A program made the translations under genes and the position numbers. Positions 7,577 through 18,303 of a stretch of DNA of 64,000 nt are shown here, piece by piece. The stretch comes from Erythrobacter longus (GTDB lineage: Bacteria > Pseudomonadota > Alphaproteobacteria > Sphingomonadales > Sphingomonadaceae), in the NCBI RefSeq assembly GCF_000715015.1, contig NZ_JMIW01000007.1, positions 186,001 to 250,000 of the forward strand. The letters are read 5' to 3'. Under the pieces are notes generated by a model. That model worked only from the letters and a program-made list of their open reading frames with translations. It was not told the DNA's origin and made no database searches. Every line of letters starts with the position of its first letter. The stretch's first letter is position 1.

Positions 7577-10500
7577 ATGAGCGTGAAGTCTGATGCGAGT
7601 TCAAAGGCTTCAAAAGCCTCCCCCAAAACCCTCAAGCAAGCGCTGTCCAAGCACCTTGTGGCCTCGATCCTTCCCGGTGAGACAAAAATCGAGAAATCGG
7701 ACCTTGATGGCGCGGTTGAGTTCCTGCTTGTGGCTGCCCAAAAGCGCGCTTCGTCGAGCAGCGTCATCCATCACGAATCTGATACAAGTGAACGGCGCCT
7801 GCGCATCGCTATCATCAATGATGATATGCCGTTTCTGGTCGATTCCATCGCTGCGACGATCACGGCAAGCGGCCTTGGGATTGACCAACTGCTCCACCCC
7901 ATTGCGCCCGTCACGCGCGACGAGGACGGTCTCCTCACAGCGATCGGCGACAAGGATGCCTTCAAAGAATCGCTCATCTACATCGAAACACCGCGTGTCG
8001 ATGCAAAACAGCGCCGCGCTCTTTTAAGCGATCTGCGCAACACCCTGGAAGACGTGCGCGCGGCCGTTTCTGATTGGCCAAAGATGCGCAGCGTCATGGC
8101 CCGCGATGCGCAAGCGCTTGGGGAAAGCGACAGCGCAAAGCTGCTCGACTGGCTCAATGGCGGGATGCTGACACAGCTTGGCTCTTTGACCCGCACCCGC
8201 GATGGCGAGACCAGCGATGCGCTTGGCATTTGCCGCAAGAGCGCCAAGGCTATCCTTGCCGATGCGTCGTTTGAGCGCGCGTTTGAATGGTTCGAAAAAG
8301 GCGGACCTGACCGCAAGCTTCTGGCGGTAAAGGCCAATCAGGTCTCCAATGTTCACCGCCGCACGCCTTTGGATGTGTTCCTTGTGCCGGTTAGAGAGGG
8401 CAAGAAGTTAACCGCGCTCAGCGTTCATGCCGGCGTCTGGACCAGCGCCGCTCTCGCCGCGCCGCCGTCCAAGGTTCCCATCATCGGCAACGCGCTTGCC
8501 ACTATGACAGCGGATCTTGGCTTTGACCCCAGAGGCCATGCCGGAAAAGCGCTCGCGCATGCCTTTAGCGCTTTGCCGCGCGATCTTCTGGTCTCGTTCG
8601 AAGAAAAGGATATCACCCGGCTTGTAAGCGCGATGATGAGCCTTGTTGACCGTCCGCGCCCGCGCATCATCCTGGTGCAATCGCCGCTTGGTCGCCACGT
8701 CTTTGCCTTTGTCTGGCTGCCGCGCGACTATCTCTCGACACAACTCAGACAACAAATCCAGGCGCTTTTGACCGAGGCCACCGGGCTCGATTTGCTGAGC
8801 TGGAATTTGCAAGTCGATGGCGGTTCGCTTGCCATGCTGCAATTCCTGCTTGATTCGCGCAGCATTGCCAAAATGCCCGACGCTGAGGCGATTGAAGCGC
8901 AGCTCGAGGACCTTCTCAAAGGTTGGAGCGAGGCGGTCGAAACCCATCTTGCAAAGGGCAATGATAGCGCCCGCGTCGCCGCGATCACGCAGCGCTATGC
9001 CGAAGCGTTCCCACCCGGTTACCGCTTGCGTTATGGCGCAGCAGAAGCAGCGCGCGATATCACGCAGCTTCACGCAATCGCGACCAGCGAAGCACCCGAA
9101 GCGCGGTCGTGCCGCCTGTATAAGCTCGACAATGACACGCGCGGCGATTTGCGGCTTAAAATCTACCATGTCGAGGGCCGGGTTGCGCTGTCTGATGCGG
9201 TGCCGGTGCTCGAAAACTTTGGCTTTCGCGTCCTGTCCGAAGTGCCCACCCGGCTTGAGGGGGGCACGCTTGGGACAATCCACGAATACACTCTGATCGC
9301 GCCGCAAGGGGCATCGATTGACGGGCTGATCGAACGCGCAGATGCAATCGAAAACGCGATTGCAGAAGTGCTTAACGGCCATTCGGAAAATGATCCTTTC
9401 AACCGGCTTGTAGTCGCCAATGGCCTTGGCGCGGCTCAGACCGTGTGGCTGCGCGCAATCTATCGCTATCTGCGCCAGACGGGTGCGAACTTCACCATCT
9501 ATCCCGTGGTCGATGCGCTTGAGCGGGCAAGCGATGTTACCGCTGCCATGGTTGACCTGTTTACAGCGCGCCATGACCCCGATCTTGCAGGCGCCACTTC
9601 TGACGAAAGGGAGATGGCGATCAAGTCTGCCATTACAGCTTTCACCAGGGGGCTCGCCAAAGTCAGCGCGATCAATGACGACCGGCTCTTGCGGCTGTAC
9701 CGCGCGGTGATTGACGCGATGTTGCGCACCAACGCCTTTGCGCCAGCGGCCGAAGAAGCGCTCGCCTTCAAGATCGATTCTGCCCTAGTCCCCGGTCTTC
9801 CAAAGCCTGTGCCATGGCGCGAAATCTTCGTCTATTCGCGGCGGGTTGAGGGCATTCACTTGCGCTCTGGCGCAGTAGCGCGTGGCGGGCTTCGCTGGTC
9901 TGACCGGCGCGATGATTACCGCACTGAAATTCTGGGCCTGATGAAAGCGCAAAAGGTCAAAAACGCGGTGATCGTGCCAAGCGGGGCGAAGGGCGGCTTT
10001 TATCCCAAGGAACTGCCATCGCCCGCAATCGACCGCGACGCATGGGCAGCAGAAGGCCGGGCAAGCTATCAGGTGTTCATCCGCACGCTTTTGTCGATCA
10101 CTGACAACATCGTGAACGGCAAAGTGGTCCACCCCAAGGCTGTGCGTGTGCACGATGGCGAAGACCCCTATTTCGTGGTTGCCGCTGACAAGGGCACGGC
10201 CACCTTCTCCGACGTTGCCAATGGCATTGCGGCAGATGCTGGTTTCTGGCTCGACGATGCTTTTGCAAGTGGGGGTTCCAACGGATACGACCACAAGGCA
10301 ATGGGCATCACTGCCAGAGGCGCCTGGGTCAGCGTCCAGCGCCACTTCCTAGAGATGGGGGTCGACGTTCAGAAAGACAGCGTGCGCGTCGCTGGCTGCG
10401 GCGATATGTCGGGCGATGTGTTCGGCAATGGGATGCTTTTGTCCAAAGCTATTCAGCTGGTCGCAGCCTTCGATCACCGCCACATCTTTATCGACCCCGA

Positions 10501-12274
10501 TCCTGATCCCGCAACCAGCTGGAAAGAGCGCAAGCGCATGTTCGACCTGCCACGGTCGAGCTGGGAGGATTACAATCCTGCCCTCATCTCCAAAGGCGGC
10601 GGTGTTTTCTCGCGGGCAGCAAAAAGCATCAAGCTTTCCAAAAAAGCGCGAACGATGCTGGGGATTGAAGAGAAGGAAATCGGGCCGGACGATCTGATTT
10701 CAGCCATTCTGAAGGCGCAAGTGGACCTTTTGTGGTTTGGCGGCATTGGCACCTACATCAAGGCGGAAAGCGAAAACCACATCGAAGTGGGCGACCCTGC
10801 CAACGATACCTTGCGCGTTGATGCACGCGAGGTTGGCGCAAAGGTTATTGGCGAGGGCGCAAACCTTGGCATTACGCAAGCCGGGCGTATCGCCTTCTCG
10901 CTGAACGGGGGCCGCATCAACACCGACTTCATCGACAATTCAGCCGGGGTCGATTGCTCGGACAATGAGGTCAACATCAAGATCGCCCTTGCCGCTGCCA
11001 CCCGTGACGGCGCAATCACCACGCCAAAGCGCAACACGCTGCTGGCCCAGATGACCGACGAAGTGGGTGAGATCGTGCTGGAGGACAACCGTCTGCAAGC
11101 GCTTGCCCTTTCCATCGCAGAGGCAGGCGGGGCCGAGGCCAGCGCCTCTTATATTCGCCTGATTGAAAGCCTTGGGGAAATGGGCGCGCTTGATCGGCGC
11201 ACCGAGGGGCTTGGCGATAGCGAAACCTATATGCGGCGCGCAGCGGACGGAAAAGGGCTTACCCGGCCAGAGCTTGCGGTGATCCTCTCTTCCACCAAAC
11301 TTGCCCTGCAGGACGCGATCGAGGCAAGCGGTTTGCCCGATGATCCGGTGCTCGAAAGCAATCTCATCGATCTGTTCCCAAAGCCGATGCAGAGCAAATA
11401 TGTCTCCTACATCCGCGATCACCAATTGCGGCGCGAACTGATCGCAACCGATCTTTCCAACCGGATCGTGAATCGGCTGGGCCTGATCCATGCGTTTGAA
11501 TTGCCCGAAGAAGAAGGCGTTGGCTTAAGCGATGTCGCCGCCGCCTTTGTGGTGGTTGAACGGCTTTATGACCTCAAGACGTTGTGGGCGGATATTGACG
11601 CCTCCACCATGCCAGAGCCTGCGCGCATCACCCTGCTTGAAAGAGCAGCAGCAGCGGTTGGCAATCTGATGTCAGATGTTCTTCGCACAACCGGTGGCCG
11701 GGTCGAAGCAGGCGCCATGGTGGCTGAACTTAACGCGGGCGTGGACGTGTTGAACAAACAGCGCGAAAGCCTTCTTAGCGGGGACACGCTGGATCGCTCA
11801 AACGCTCTTCGCGCAAGCTTTATCGAACAGGGCGCGCCTGCCGATCTTGCTGGCAAAGTGGCGGATTTGTTCGACTATGACGGGTCAGTGGGCCTTGCCA
11901 GTCTTGCGCTTAAAGCCGGGATTGACCCTGCCGTACTCACCCAGGCATTTGGCGATATCGGGCGGCGCATCGGGATTGATTGGGCGCAAGGGGTGGCGGC
12001 ACATATGTCGCCTTCCAATGTGTGGGAGCGTTTGCTGGTCGATGGGCTTGCACGCGATTTCCAGCATATGCGGATCGAGTTTTTGCGCCGCCTCACCCGT
12101 CGTAAAGGGGGCAAGGACGACCCCCAAGGCGCGATTGCAAGCTGGGCAGAGACCAATGCTCGGGCGATTGTGCAATTCCGGTCCATGATCGCAAGAGCTC
12201 AAAATGCGCCACCTGTTGCCCCTGCAGCGCTCGCCCAGATCGCAAGCCAGGCTCGTAACCTGCTGGAGCGGTGA
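7577..12274 (+). CDS. NAD-specific glutamate dehydrogenase, large 180-kDa type
   Basis: The protein has 1565 residues, the size of the GDH180 class found in Streptomyces, Pseudomonas and alphaproteobacteria. Long N-terminal ACT-like regulatory segments (about residues 1-650) precede the catalytic domain. That domain has RGGLRWSDRRDDYRTEILGL, VPSGAKGGFYPK (active-site lysine), AGCGDMSGDVFGNGM (Rossmann) and GEGANLGITQAGR. It interconverts glutamate and 2-oxoglutarate plus ammonium with NAD, mainly catabolically. AGGAG precedes the ATG by about 10 bases. It is separated from both neighbours by non-coding gaps and is likely its own transcription unit. Confidence 0.97.
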   Translation: MSVKSDASSKASKASPKTLKQALSKHLVASILPGETKIEKSDLDGAVEFLLVAAQKRASSSSVIHHESDTSERRLRIAIINDDMPFLVDSIAATITASGLGIDQLLHPIAPVTRDEDGLLTAIGDKDAFKESLIYIETPRVDAKQRRALLSDLRNTLEDVRAAVSDWPKMRSVMARDAQALGESDSAKLLDWLNGGMLTQLGSLTRTRDGETSDALGICRKSAKAILADASFERAFEWFEKGGPDRKLLAVKANQVSNVHRRTPLDVFLVPVREGKKLTALSVHAGVWTSAALAAPPSKVPIIGNALATMTADLGFDPRGHAGKALAHAFSALPRDLLVSFEEKDITRLVSAMMSLVDRPRPRIILVQSPLGRHVFAFVWLPRDYLSTQLRQQIQALLTEATGLDLLSWNLQVDGGSLAMLQFLLDSRSIAKMPDAEAIEAQLEDLLKGWSEAVETHLAKGNDSARVAAITQRYAEAFPPGYRLRYGAAEAARDITQLHAIATSEAPEARSCRLYKLDNDTRGDLRLKIYHVEGRVALSDAVPVLENFGFRVLSEVPTRLEGGTLGTIHEYTLIAPQGASIDGLIERADAIENAIAEVLNGHSENDPFNRLVVANGLGAAQTVWLRAIYRYLRQTGANFTIYPVVDALERASDVTAAMVDLFTARHDPDLAGATSDEREMAIKSAITAFTRGLAKVSAINDDRLLRLYRAVIDAMLRTNAFAPAAEEALAFKIDSALVPGLPKPVPWREIFVYSRRVEGIHLRSGAVARGGLRWSDRRDDYRTEILGLMKAQKVKNAVIVPSGAKGGFYPKELPSPAIDRDAWAAEGRASYQVFIRTLLSITDNIVNGKVVHPKAVRVHDGEDPYFVVAADKGTATFSDVANGIAADAGFWLDDAFASGGSNGYDHKAMGITARGAWVSVQRHFLEMGVDVQKDSVRVAGCGDMSGDVFGNGMLLSKAIQLVAAFDHRHIFIDPDPDPATSWKERKRMFDLPRSSWEDYNPALISKGGGVFSRAAKSIKLSKKARTMLGIEEKEIGPDDLISAILKAQVDLLWFGGIGTYIKAESENHIEVGDPANDTLRVDAREVGAKVIGEGANLGITQAGRIAFSLNGGRINTDFIDNSAGVDCSDNEVNIKIALAAATRDGAITTPKRNTLLAQMTDEVGEIVLEDNRLQALALSIAEAGGAEASASYIRLIESLGEMGALDRRTEGLGDSETYMRRAADGKGLTRPELAVILSSTKLALQDAIEASGLPDDPVLESNLIDLFPKPMQSKYVSYIRDHQLRRELIATDLSNRIVNRLGLIHAFELPEEEGVGLSDVAAAFVVVERLYDLKTLWADIDASTMPEPARITLLERAAAAVGNLMSDVLRTTGGRVEAGAMVAELNAGVDVLNKQRESLLSGDTLDRSNALRASFIEQGAPADLAGKVADLFDYDGSVGLASLALKAGIDPAVLTQAFGDIGRRIGIDWAQGVAAHMSPSNVWERLLVDGLARDFQHMRIEFLRRLTRRKGGKDDPQGAIASWAETNARAIVQFRSMIARAQNAPPVAPAALAQIASQARNLLER

Positions 12275-12339
12275 TCGCCCCATTCATTTCGGCGCTTCAA
12301 GCTTGACGAAAGCCCACGTTTTGGGCGAACGCACGCGGC

Positions 12340-13590
12340 ATGAGTGAAACGGGACCTACCTCGGCATCGGCTGATGTCGTGATTGTTGGCACTGGCCATG
12401 GCGGTGCGCAGGCGGCGATTGCCTTGCGGCAACAAGGGCATGAGGGATCGATCATGATGATCGGGCGCGAAGCTCACCCGCCTTACGAGCGCCCGCCTTT
12501 GTCCAAGGAATACCTTGCTGGCGATAAGACCTGGGAACGGATTATGATCCGGCCAGAGAAGTTCTGGGCCGAAAAGGGCGTAGAGCTTCGCCTTGGCAAC
12601 GGCGTCAGCGAAATCGACTGGATGCGCCATGAACTCACTTTGTTGGATGGCTCGAAAATTGGCTATCGCAAACTGATCTGGTCAGGCGGAGCAGACCCGA
12701 GGCGGCTGGGCATTCCGGGCGCAAACCTCAAAGGCATATTCTACGTTCGGGATCGCCGCGATGCCGATGGGATGATGGATGCCCTTGAAAGAGGCGCACG
12801 GCGCGCGGTTGTCATTGGCGGCGGATATATCGGGCTTGAGGCGGCCGCTGTGCTGCGCAAACTCGACTGCGAAGTGACTGTGGTTGAAATGCAGGACCGC
12901 TTGCTCGCCCGGGTGGCTGGCCCTGCGATTTCGGAATTCTACGCCGCCGAACACGCCCGCCACGGGGTCGATATTCGCCTCAATCAAGGCGTCGCAGAAG
13001 TGATCGGCGAGGATGGCCACGTTACCGGCGTGCTGCTGGACAATGGCGAGACACTGGTTTGCGACATGGTCATCGTGGGCATTGGCATTGTGCCAGCCGT
13101 TGGCCCGCTCATCGTAGCGGGCGCAGCAGGCTCCAATGGAGTGGATGTCGATGTCTTCTGCCGCACGACGCTGGACGATGTCTTTGCTATTGGAGACTGC
13201 GCCGCCCACGCCAACCCCTTTGCCGACAGCGCCGTGATCCGGCTGGAATCGGTGCAAAACGCCAATGATATGGCGAACACAGTGGCAAAGGCGATCATGG
13301 GCGACAAACAGCCCTACCACGCGCTGCCGTGGTTCTGGTCCAACCAGTATGATTTGAAGCTCCAGACCGCCGGGCTCAACATCGGATATGACGACACGAT
13401 CGTGCGCGGGGACCCTGCGACCCGCAAATTCACGGTTGTCTACATGAAGGAAGGGCGGCCCATTGCCTTTGATTGTGTCGGCACGATGAAGGACTACGTC
13501 CAAGGGCGCAAATTGCTGGAAAGCGAGCCGGGCAAGATTGATCCTGCGCTGCTTGCCGACCCGCAAGTTCCTATCAAAGAGATGATGTGA
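12340..13590 (+). CDS. FAD-dependent ferredoxin/rubredoxin reductase (putidaredoxin-reductase-like)
   Basis: The protein has 416 residues. FAD-binding [14 protein letters not shown] sits near the N-terminus, then [11 protein letters not shown], the NAD-binding [13 protein letters not shown] near residue 165, and the FAD-contacting VFAIGDCA near residue 285. A C-terminal [15 protein letters not shown] block is typical of the ThcD / CamA reductases that feed electrons from NAD(P)H to a ferredoxin partner of P450s or dioxygenases. No ferredoxin gene is adjacent; a P450 lies about 5 kb downstream. It is followed 8 bases later by a CoA-transferase. Confidence 0.9.
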   Translation: MSETGPTSASADVVIVGTGHGGAQAAIALRQQGHEGSIMMIGREAHPPYERPPLSKEYLAGDKTWERIMIRPEKFWAEKGVELRLGNGVSEIDWMRHELTLLDGSKIGYRKLIWSGGADPRRLGIPGANLKGIFYVRDRRDADGMMDALERGARRAVVIGGGYIGLEAAAVLRKLDCEVTVVEMQDRLLARVAGPAISEFYAAEHARHGVDIRLNQGVAEVIGEDGHVTGVLLDNGETLVCDMVIVGIGIVPAVGPLIVAGAAGSNGVDVDVFCRTTLDDVFAIGDCAAHANPFADSAVIRLESVQNANDMANTVAKAIMGDKQPYHALPWFWSNQYDLKLQTAGLNIGYDDTIVRGDPATRKFTVVYMKEGRPIAFDCVGTMKDYVQGRKLLESEPGKIDPALLADPQVPIKEMM

Positions 13591-13598
13591 GCTAAACC

Positions 13599-14771
13599 TT
13601 GGCAATAGGCCCGCAAGACAATTTGCCGATGCTCGAAGGCCTAAAGGTCGTCGACCTCACGAGCGTTGTTTTTGGCCCCTATGCAACGCAGATTTTGGCC
13701 GATTACGGCGCCGAGGTCACCAAGATCGAAGCGCCGGGGGGCGATGTCTACCGCTACGGGGCAAAGCATGCGAAAACACCGGGCATGGGCCCCGGTTTCA
13801 TTGCGCTTAATCGCGGCAAGAAATCATTGATGCTCGACCTTAAGCAGACCCCGGATGTGGAGCGTTTGCGCAGCCTTTTGAGCGAGGCAGACGTGTTCAT
13901 CCACAATGTGCGCGAAGAGGCTATCGGGCGGCTCGGCTTTGGCTATGAGGCGGTCAAAGCGCTTAAGCCTGACATTATTTACGTCCACTGCGTCGGCTTT
14001 GGATCAGGCGGTCCTTATGCAGGGCTTCAAGCCTATGACGATGTCATTCAGGCTGCGACCGGCACGACATCGCTTTTGCCGCGCGTCGATGGGAATGAAC
14101 GCCCGCGCTATCTCCCCTCGCTCATCGCAGACAAGGTCGCGGGGCTCCACGCCGCCTATGCCACGATGGCTGCGATCACCCACCGCCTGCGCACCGGGCG
14201 CGGACAGCACATCGAAGTGCCCATGTTCGAAGCCTTCGCAAGCTTCATGATGAAAGAGCATTTGGACGGCCACACCTTCGATCCGCCCAACAATGGCGCA
14301 GGCTACAGCCGTCAGGTCGACCCCAACCGTCAGCCTTTCCAGACCAAAGACGGATGGATCAGCATCGTGCCCTATATCCTTCCGCATTTCCCGCTGGTGG
14401 TTAAGCTTTTGGGTGACGCTGAATTTGCAAGCCAGGATCGCTGGAAAGACACCGCGACGCTGGTGCGCTGTGCGCCAGAGCTTTACGCAAAAATCAGCGA
14501 GCTGAGCGCGGCCAAGACCACGGATGAATGCGTTCAAATCATGCGCGGGGCGAACATCCCGTGTATGCCTGCAGTTGATCTTGATGAAGTGATCAAGGAC
14601 GAGCACTTGAACGCGACTGGCTTTTTTGAGCGGTCGCACCACCCCAGCGAAGGCGCGCTCTTTCAGATGCGCGATCCCAACCGGTTTAGCGATTGGGAGC
14701 AAGGCCCGCTTGGCGATGCACCCTTGCTTGGTGAGCACAATAACGAAGACCAGGGTCAGAACCCTAGGTGA
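13599..14771 (+). CDS. Family III CoA-transferase (CaiB/BaiF type)
   Basis: The protein has 390 residues from a TTG start; an ATG at 13629 ([17 protein letters not shown]) is an alternative and matches the usual family N-terminus closely. Family marks are [19 protein letters not shown], then GDVYRYG and [13 protein letters not shown], and a nucleophilic Asp expected near residue 175 ([16 protein letters not shown]). The enzyme moves CoA between organic acids, and the substrate is unknown. It overlaps the 3' end of the convergent queG by 8 bases and likely shares a transcript with the ferredoxin reductase. Confidence 0.88.
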   Translation: MAIGPQDNLPMLEGLKVVDLTSVVFGPYATQILADYGAEVTKIEAPGGDVYRYGAKHAKTPGMGPGFIALNRGKKSLMLDLKQTPDVERLRSLLSEADVFIHNVREEAIGRLGFGYEAVKALKPDIIYVHCVGFGSGGPYAGLQAYDDVIQAATGTTSLLPRVDGNERPRYLPSLIADKVAGLHAAYATMAAITHRLRTGRGQHIEVPMFEAFASFMMKEHLDGHTFDPPNNGAGYSRQVDPNRQPFQTKDGWISIVPYILPHFPLVVKLLGDAEFASQDRWKDTATLVRCAPELYAKISELSAAKTTDECVQIMRGANIPCMPAVDLDEVIKDEHLNATGFFERSHHPSEGALFQMRDPNRFSDWEQGPLGDAPLLGEHNNEDQGQNPR

Positions 14772-15816
14772 GCTGAGCTCTTGCCCATGCGGCGGCTTCA
14801 GCGACCACCGGATCGGCGTCCTTGATCAAAGGCTCGACTTGGGTGAGCAGTGATGGCTCCCCGCTATTGCCTGCTGCATAAAGGCAGTTCCTCACAAACC
14901 GGTCGCGCCCGATCCGCTTGATCGGAGAGCCGGAAAAAAGCGCCCGAAACCCTGCATCATCAAGCGCCAGCAGTTCCGCCAATCGCGGCGCGGTCAGCTC
15001 AGCGCGGGGCAGGAATTCGCTTGCGGCATAGGCTTCGCTGGCAAATTTGTTCCACGGGCACACCGCCAGACAATCATCACAGCCATAGATGCGATTGCCC
15101 AAGGGCGCGCGAAATTCCTCCGCAATTGGCCCTTTATGCTCAATCGTAAGATATGAAATGCAGCGGCCTGCATCGATGGTGTAGGCATTGGGGAAGGCAT
15201 CGGTGGGACAGCTGTCGAGACACGCGCGGCACGACCCGCATTGGTCGCGGTGAGGTGTCGAGGGCTGCAATTCGAGCGTCGTATAAATCGCCCCCAGAAA
15301 CAGCCAACTGCCATGATCCGGGCTTACCAGATTGGTATGCTTGCCCTGCCACCCAATCCCTGAGGCCTCGCCTAAGGGCTTTTCCATTACGGGCGCTGTA
15401 TCGACGAAGACTTTCAGCTCGGTACCCGGCACCGCGTCCACTAGCCACCGCGCCAGTGCTTTCAGCCGCTTCTTCACCACATCGTGATAGTCTTTGCCTT
15501 GTGCATAGACAGAAATGCGCGCGCGGGTTCCCGCCTCTTCAAGCGCGAGGGGATCAAGTGCTGGCGCATAGCTCATGCCAAGCGCAATGACGCTCTTGGC
15601 CTCCGGCCATAACCCTTGCGGAGAGCGGCGGTGGTGGAGGCGGTTTTCCATCCACTCCATGGTGGCGTGACGCCCTTCTCCCAGCCATTCTTCAAGCCGT
15701 TTGGCGCGCAAGGGATCTTCTGCAGCCGTCGTGAAGCCAACACTGGCAAAACCAAGCTCTTTCGCCTTGGCGCCAATGCGTTCTTCAAGCCCAGAAGTTG
15801 CAGGCCCGTTAACCAT
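14764..15816 (-). CDS. queG: Epoxyqueuosine reductase QueG
   Basis: The protein has 350 residues. It shows the cobalamin-dependent reductase architecture: N-terminal domain with [17 protein letters not shown], the [23 protein letters not shown] block holding the catalytic Asp, then two [4Fe-4S] motifs [16 protein letters not shown] and [15 protein letters not shown]-terminal HEAT-like tail ends the protein. It makes the last step of queuosine synthesis, reducing epoxyqueuosine in the wobble position of GUN-anticodon tRNAs. It is convergent with the CoA-transferase and divergent from the ABC transporter operon. Confidence 0.96.
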   Translation of the reverse strand: MVNGPATSGLEERIGAKAKELGFASVGFTTAAEDPLRAKRLEEWLGEGRHATMEWMENRLHHRRSPQGLWPEAKSVIALGMSYAPALDPLALEEAGTRARISVYAQGKDYHDVVKKRLKALARWLVDAVPGTELKVFVDTAPVMEKPLGEASGIGWQGKHTNLVSPDHGSWLFLGAIYTTLELQPSTPHRDQCGSCRACLDSCPTDAFPNAYTIDAGRCISYLTIEHKGPIAEEFRAPLGNRIYGCDDCLAVCPWNKFASEAYAASEFLPRAELTAPRLAELLALDDAGFRALFSGSPIKRIGRDRFVRNCLYAAGNSGEPSLLTQVEPLIKDADPVVAEAAAWARAQLT

Positions 15817-15886
15817 GGTTGGGGTTGCTCCCGTTCAGTTTCACGCCTTAACTGCCCTTTTCATGCATATGCCGGTAAATGATCAC

Positions 15887-16885
15887 ATGACGCCAGACAA
15901 CGGCTCACCACTTTATACAAGCCTCCAATCAGGTGCGAATGCCGAGGATCGTCCCTTGGCCATCGAAGCGCGCGGGCTCGTCAAAAGCTTTGATGGCACG
16001 AAGGCGGTCGATGGCGTCGATCTGTCAGTGCCCGAGGGCGCGATTTACGGTGTGCTTGGCCCAAATGGCGCAGGCAAGACGACAACCTTGCGGATGCTGC
16101 TGGGCATCATCGACCCGGACGACGGCGTGCGGATGATCTTTGGCCACGACCGACCCCACGATATTGGCCGCCTGATCGGCTATCTGCCGGAAGAACGCGG
16201 GCTTTACCCTGCGATGAAGTCTATCGAGGCGATTGCCTTTATGGGCGCGCTTCGCGGGCTTTCCTTGGCCGAAGGTCGCGAGCGCGGCATGGAATTGCTG
16301 GAGCGCCACGATCTGGCGCACGCTGCAAACCGCACCATCCGCCAGCTTTCCAAAGGCATGGCGCAAACCGTGCAATTGCTCGGCACTCTGGTCCATCGCC
16401 CGCGCCTTGTGGTGCTGGATGAGCCTTTCTCAGGGCTCGACGCGATCAATCAGGGTAAGCTTGAAGGGATGATCCGCAACCTTGCCGAAGACGGCGTGAC
16501 GGTGATTTTCTCCACCCACGTCATCCACCATGCCGAGCGCCTGTGCGAAGGCGTTGCCATTATCGCCGGTGGCAAAGTGCCCTATGCAGGCAGCGTTGAG
16601 ACAGCGCGTGACCGCATCCCGGCACAAGTCCGTCTTGAGACAAGAGCCCGCGAGGGAGGGTGGACCAGCGCCCTTCCCGAAGAGACCCGGCGCGAAGGCG
16701 ACTTTTTCTACTTCCCGCTGCCCGAAACAGGGGTCGAACCGCTGCTCAAGACTTTGATCGAAGGGGAAGCGGGTATCTTGTCGCTCTCTATCGAGCGTGC
16801 TGGTCTGCACGATGCCTTTGTCGCAATTGCTGGCGAGGCAGCAGCACGACAGCTTGAGGCGGATCAACAAGGAGACGCCAAATGA
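15887..16885 (+). CDS. ABC transporter ATP-binding protein (NatA-like)
   Basis: The protein has 332 residues from 15887 (MTPDNGSPLY). Starts at 15863 or 15869 are possible, and longer ones would run into queG. Walker A is GPNGAGKTT, the signature is QLSKGMAQTVQL (slightly divergent), Walker B is LVVLDEPFSGLD and the H-loop is STHVIHHAE. A C-terminal DUF4162-like tail follows. It overlaps the permease gene by 4 bases (ATGA). The pair resembles NatAB-type Na+ / drug exporters; the substrate cannot be deduced. Confidence 0.92.
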   Translation: MTPDNGSPLYTSLQSGANAEDRPLAIEARGLVKSFDGTKAVDGVDLSVPEGAIYGVLGPNGAGKTTTLRMLLGIIDPDDGVRMIFGHDRPHDIGRLIGYLPEERGLYPAMKSIEAIAFMGALRGLSLAEGRERGMELLERHDLAHAANRTIRQLSKGMAQTVQLLGTLVHRPRLVVLDEPFSGLDAINQGKLEGMIRNLAEDGVTVIFSTHVIHHAERLCEGVAIIAGGKVPYAGSVETARDRIPAQVRLETRAREGGWTSALPEETRREGDFFYFPLPETGVEPLLKTLIEGEAGILSLSIERAGLHDAFVAIAGEAAARQLEADQQGDAK

Positions 16886-18174
16886 GCGCCGAGGGCCAAG
16901 CTGCAATCAACGCATCTCCGCGTCTGTCAAAACTCGAAGCGGCATGGGTAATTGCCAGGCGCGATTTTGTCGCTGTCCTGTTCAGCCGCGCGTTCCTGTT
17001 CTTCCTGATCGGCCCGCTGTTCCCGGTGCTGGTGGGCGGATTGGCAGGCAGTATTGGCGGGCAAGTATCGCGCCAGGCCGCCGTCATCGAAGTGGGCGTT
17101 GCCATGGCCGCAGACGACAGCGCGGCCCTTATGGCTGCGCGTAACAGGCTCGCCCCGCAATTGGGGGGCGCGGTCCCGGTGCTGCGCGAAGTCACCGAGG
17201 CAGCGGACGATCCCGCCTTTGACGCGCGCGCATTCATGGAAGAGCGCCGAGGCAATTACGCCGCAATCATAACCGGCACGCTCAGCGCGCCCGAAGTGGT
17301 CGGCACCGAAGGGCAAGTTCGGCGGTGGAAAGGCCCGGTCGAATTAATGGCGGCCGAGGCGATGGCGGCAAGCCCGCTCACGGTTCCCTCCTCGCAGACG
17401 ACAACAGTCACATCGAGCGCAGCGTCCGAACGCACAAACCGCATTCGTACAGCGCAGGCTGCGCAAATGGTGATGTTCCTTTTGACCATGCTTTTGGCTG
17501 GAATGGTGCTCTCCAATCTGGCTGAGGAAAAGGGCAATAAGGTCATCGAAATCCTTGCCGCTGCGATCCCCATGGATTCGGTATTCATGGGCAAACTGTT
17601 CGCGATGCTGGGCGTATCATTCGTCGGGATTGCCGTTTGGGGCACGCTTGGCTGGGGCTTTTGGGCGATTGCAGAGGACGCGATTGTGACCGTCACACAG
17701 ACCAATTTCCGCGAGCTTCCCGGCCCTGCGGTTGGCTGGTCGATGTTCCTTTTGCTCGGCGTCCTCTATTTCTCCATGGCCTATCTGCTCTTGGGCGCGC
17801 TGTTCCTGACCATTGGCGCAATGGCGAGCACGGTTCGCGAAGTTCAGACCATGTCCATGCCCGTCACCATGATGCAGCTTATGGTGTTCTTCCTTGCCGC
17901 CTACACCATCACACAGCCCGGCTCCGCGCTGGAGATGGTGGCGATTGCCTTCCCGTTGTCCTCACCTTTTGCGATGCTGGCCCGCGCAGCTTTGGAAGAG
18001 ACCTTGTGGACCCATATCGGCGCGCTTGCATGGCAGATGGTCTGGGTAGTGCTCCTCGTCAAAGGCGGCTCTATGCTCTTCCGCAAGAAAGTGATGAAAT
18101 CAGGCAATGCTGGCACGAAGAAAAAGCGCTGGTCTTTCCGGCGCAAAGCATCCCAAATGGAGCCAGCTGAATAG
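16882..18174 (+). CDS. ABC-2 type transporter permease (NatB-like)
   Basis: The protein has 430 residues. One N-terminal transmembrane helix (FLFFLIGPLFPVLVGGLAG, about residues 38-56) is followed by a long extracytoplasmic region to about 195. Five or six helices then cluster in the C-terminal half, beginning with AQMVMFLLTMLLAGMVLSNL. The EEKGNKVIEILAA segment is the conserved ABC-2 cytoplasmic coupling motif. It overlaps the ATPase gene by ATGA and forms the exporter with it. The tail is Lys/Arg-rich (KKKRWSFRRK). Confidence 0.92.
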   Translation: MSAEGQAAINASPRLSKLEAAWVIARRDFVAVLFSRAFLFFLIGPLFPVLVGGLAGSIGGQVSRQAAVIEVGVAMAADDSAALMAARNRLAPQLGGAVPVLREVTEAADDPAFDARAFMEERRGNYAAIITGTLSAPEVVGTEGQVRRWKGPVELMAAEAMAASPLTVPSSQTTTVTSSAASERTNRIRTAQAAQMVMFLLTMLLAGMVLSNLAEEKGNKVIEILAAAIPMDSVFMGKLFAMLGVSFVGIAVWGTLGWGFWAIAEDAIVTVTQTNFRELPGPAVGWSMFLLLGVLYFSMAYLLLGALFLTIGAMASTVREVQTMSMPVTMMQLMVFFLAAYTITQPGSALEMVAIAFPLSSPFAMLARAALEETLWTHIGALAWQMVWVVLLVKGGSMLFRKKVMKSGNAGTKKKRWSFRRKASQMEPAE

Positions 18175-18218
18175 TTGCCTAAACAACAGACCAAATAAGT
18201 GGCGGATCAAAACTCATA

Positions 18219-18233
18219 TTGACATTGCTGTCA
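18219..18233 (+). promoter_or_regulatory. Palindromic operator overlapping a TTGACA box upstream of the P450 gene
   Basis: TGACA-TTGC-TGTCA is a perfect 5-bp inverted repeat with a 4-base spacer. Its left arm overlaps a consensus -35 box TTGACA (18219-18224). A matching -10 is weak. The site lies 71-85 bases before the P450 ATG, with AGGAGAG as ribosome site. It is a plausible repressor site. Confidence 0.4.
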
Positions 18234-18303
18234 GTTAAGGCAGGATGACACTTGAGGGGATAGTGCGACGGGAGAAGAGTCGTGCTTCCTACAGGAGAGA
18301 GAC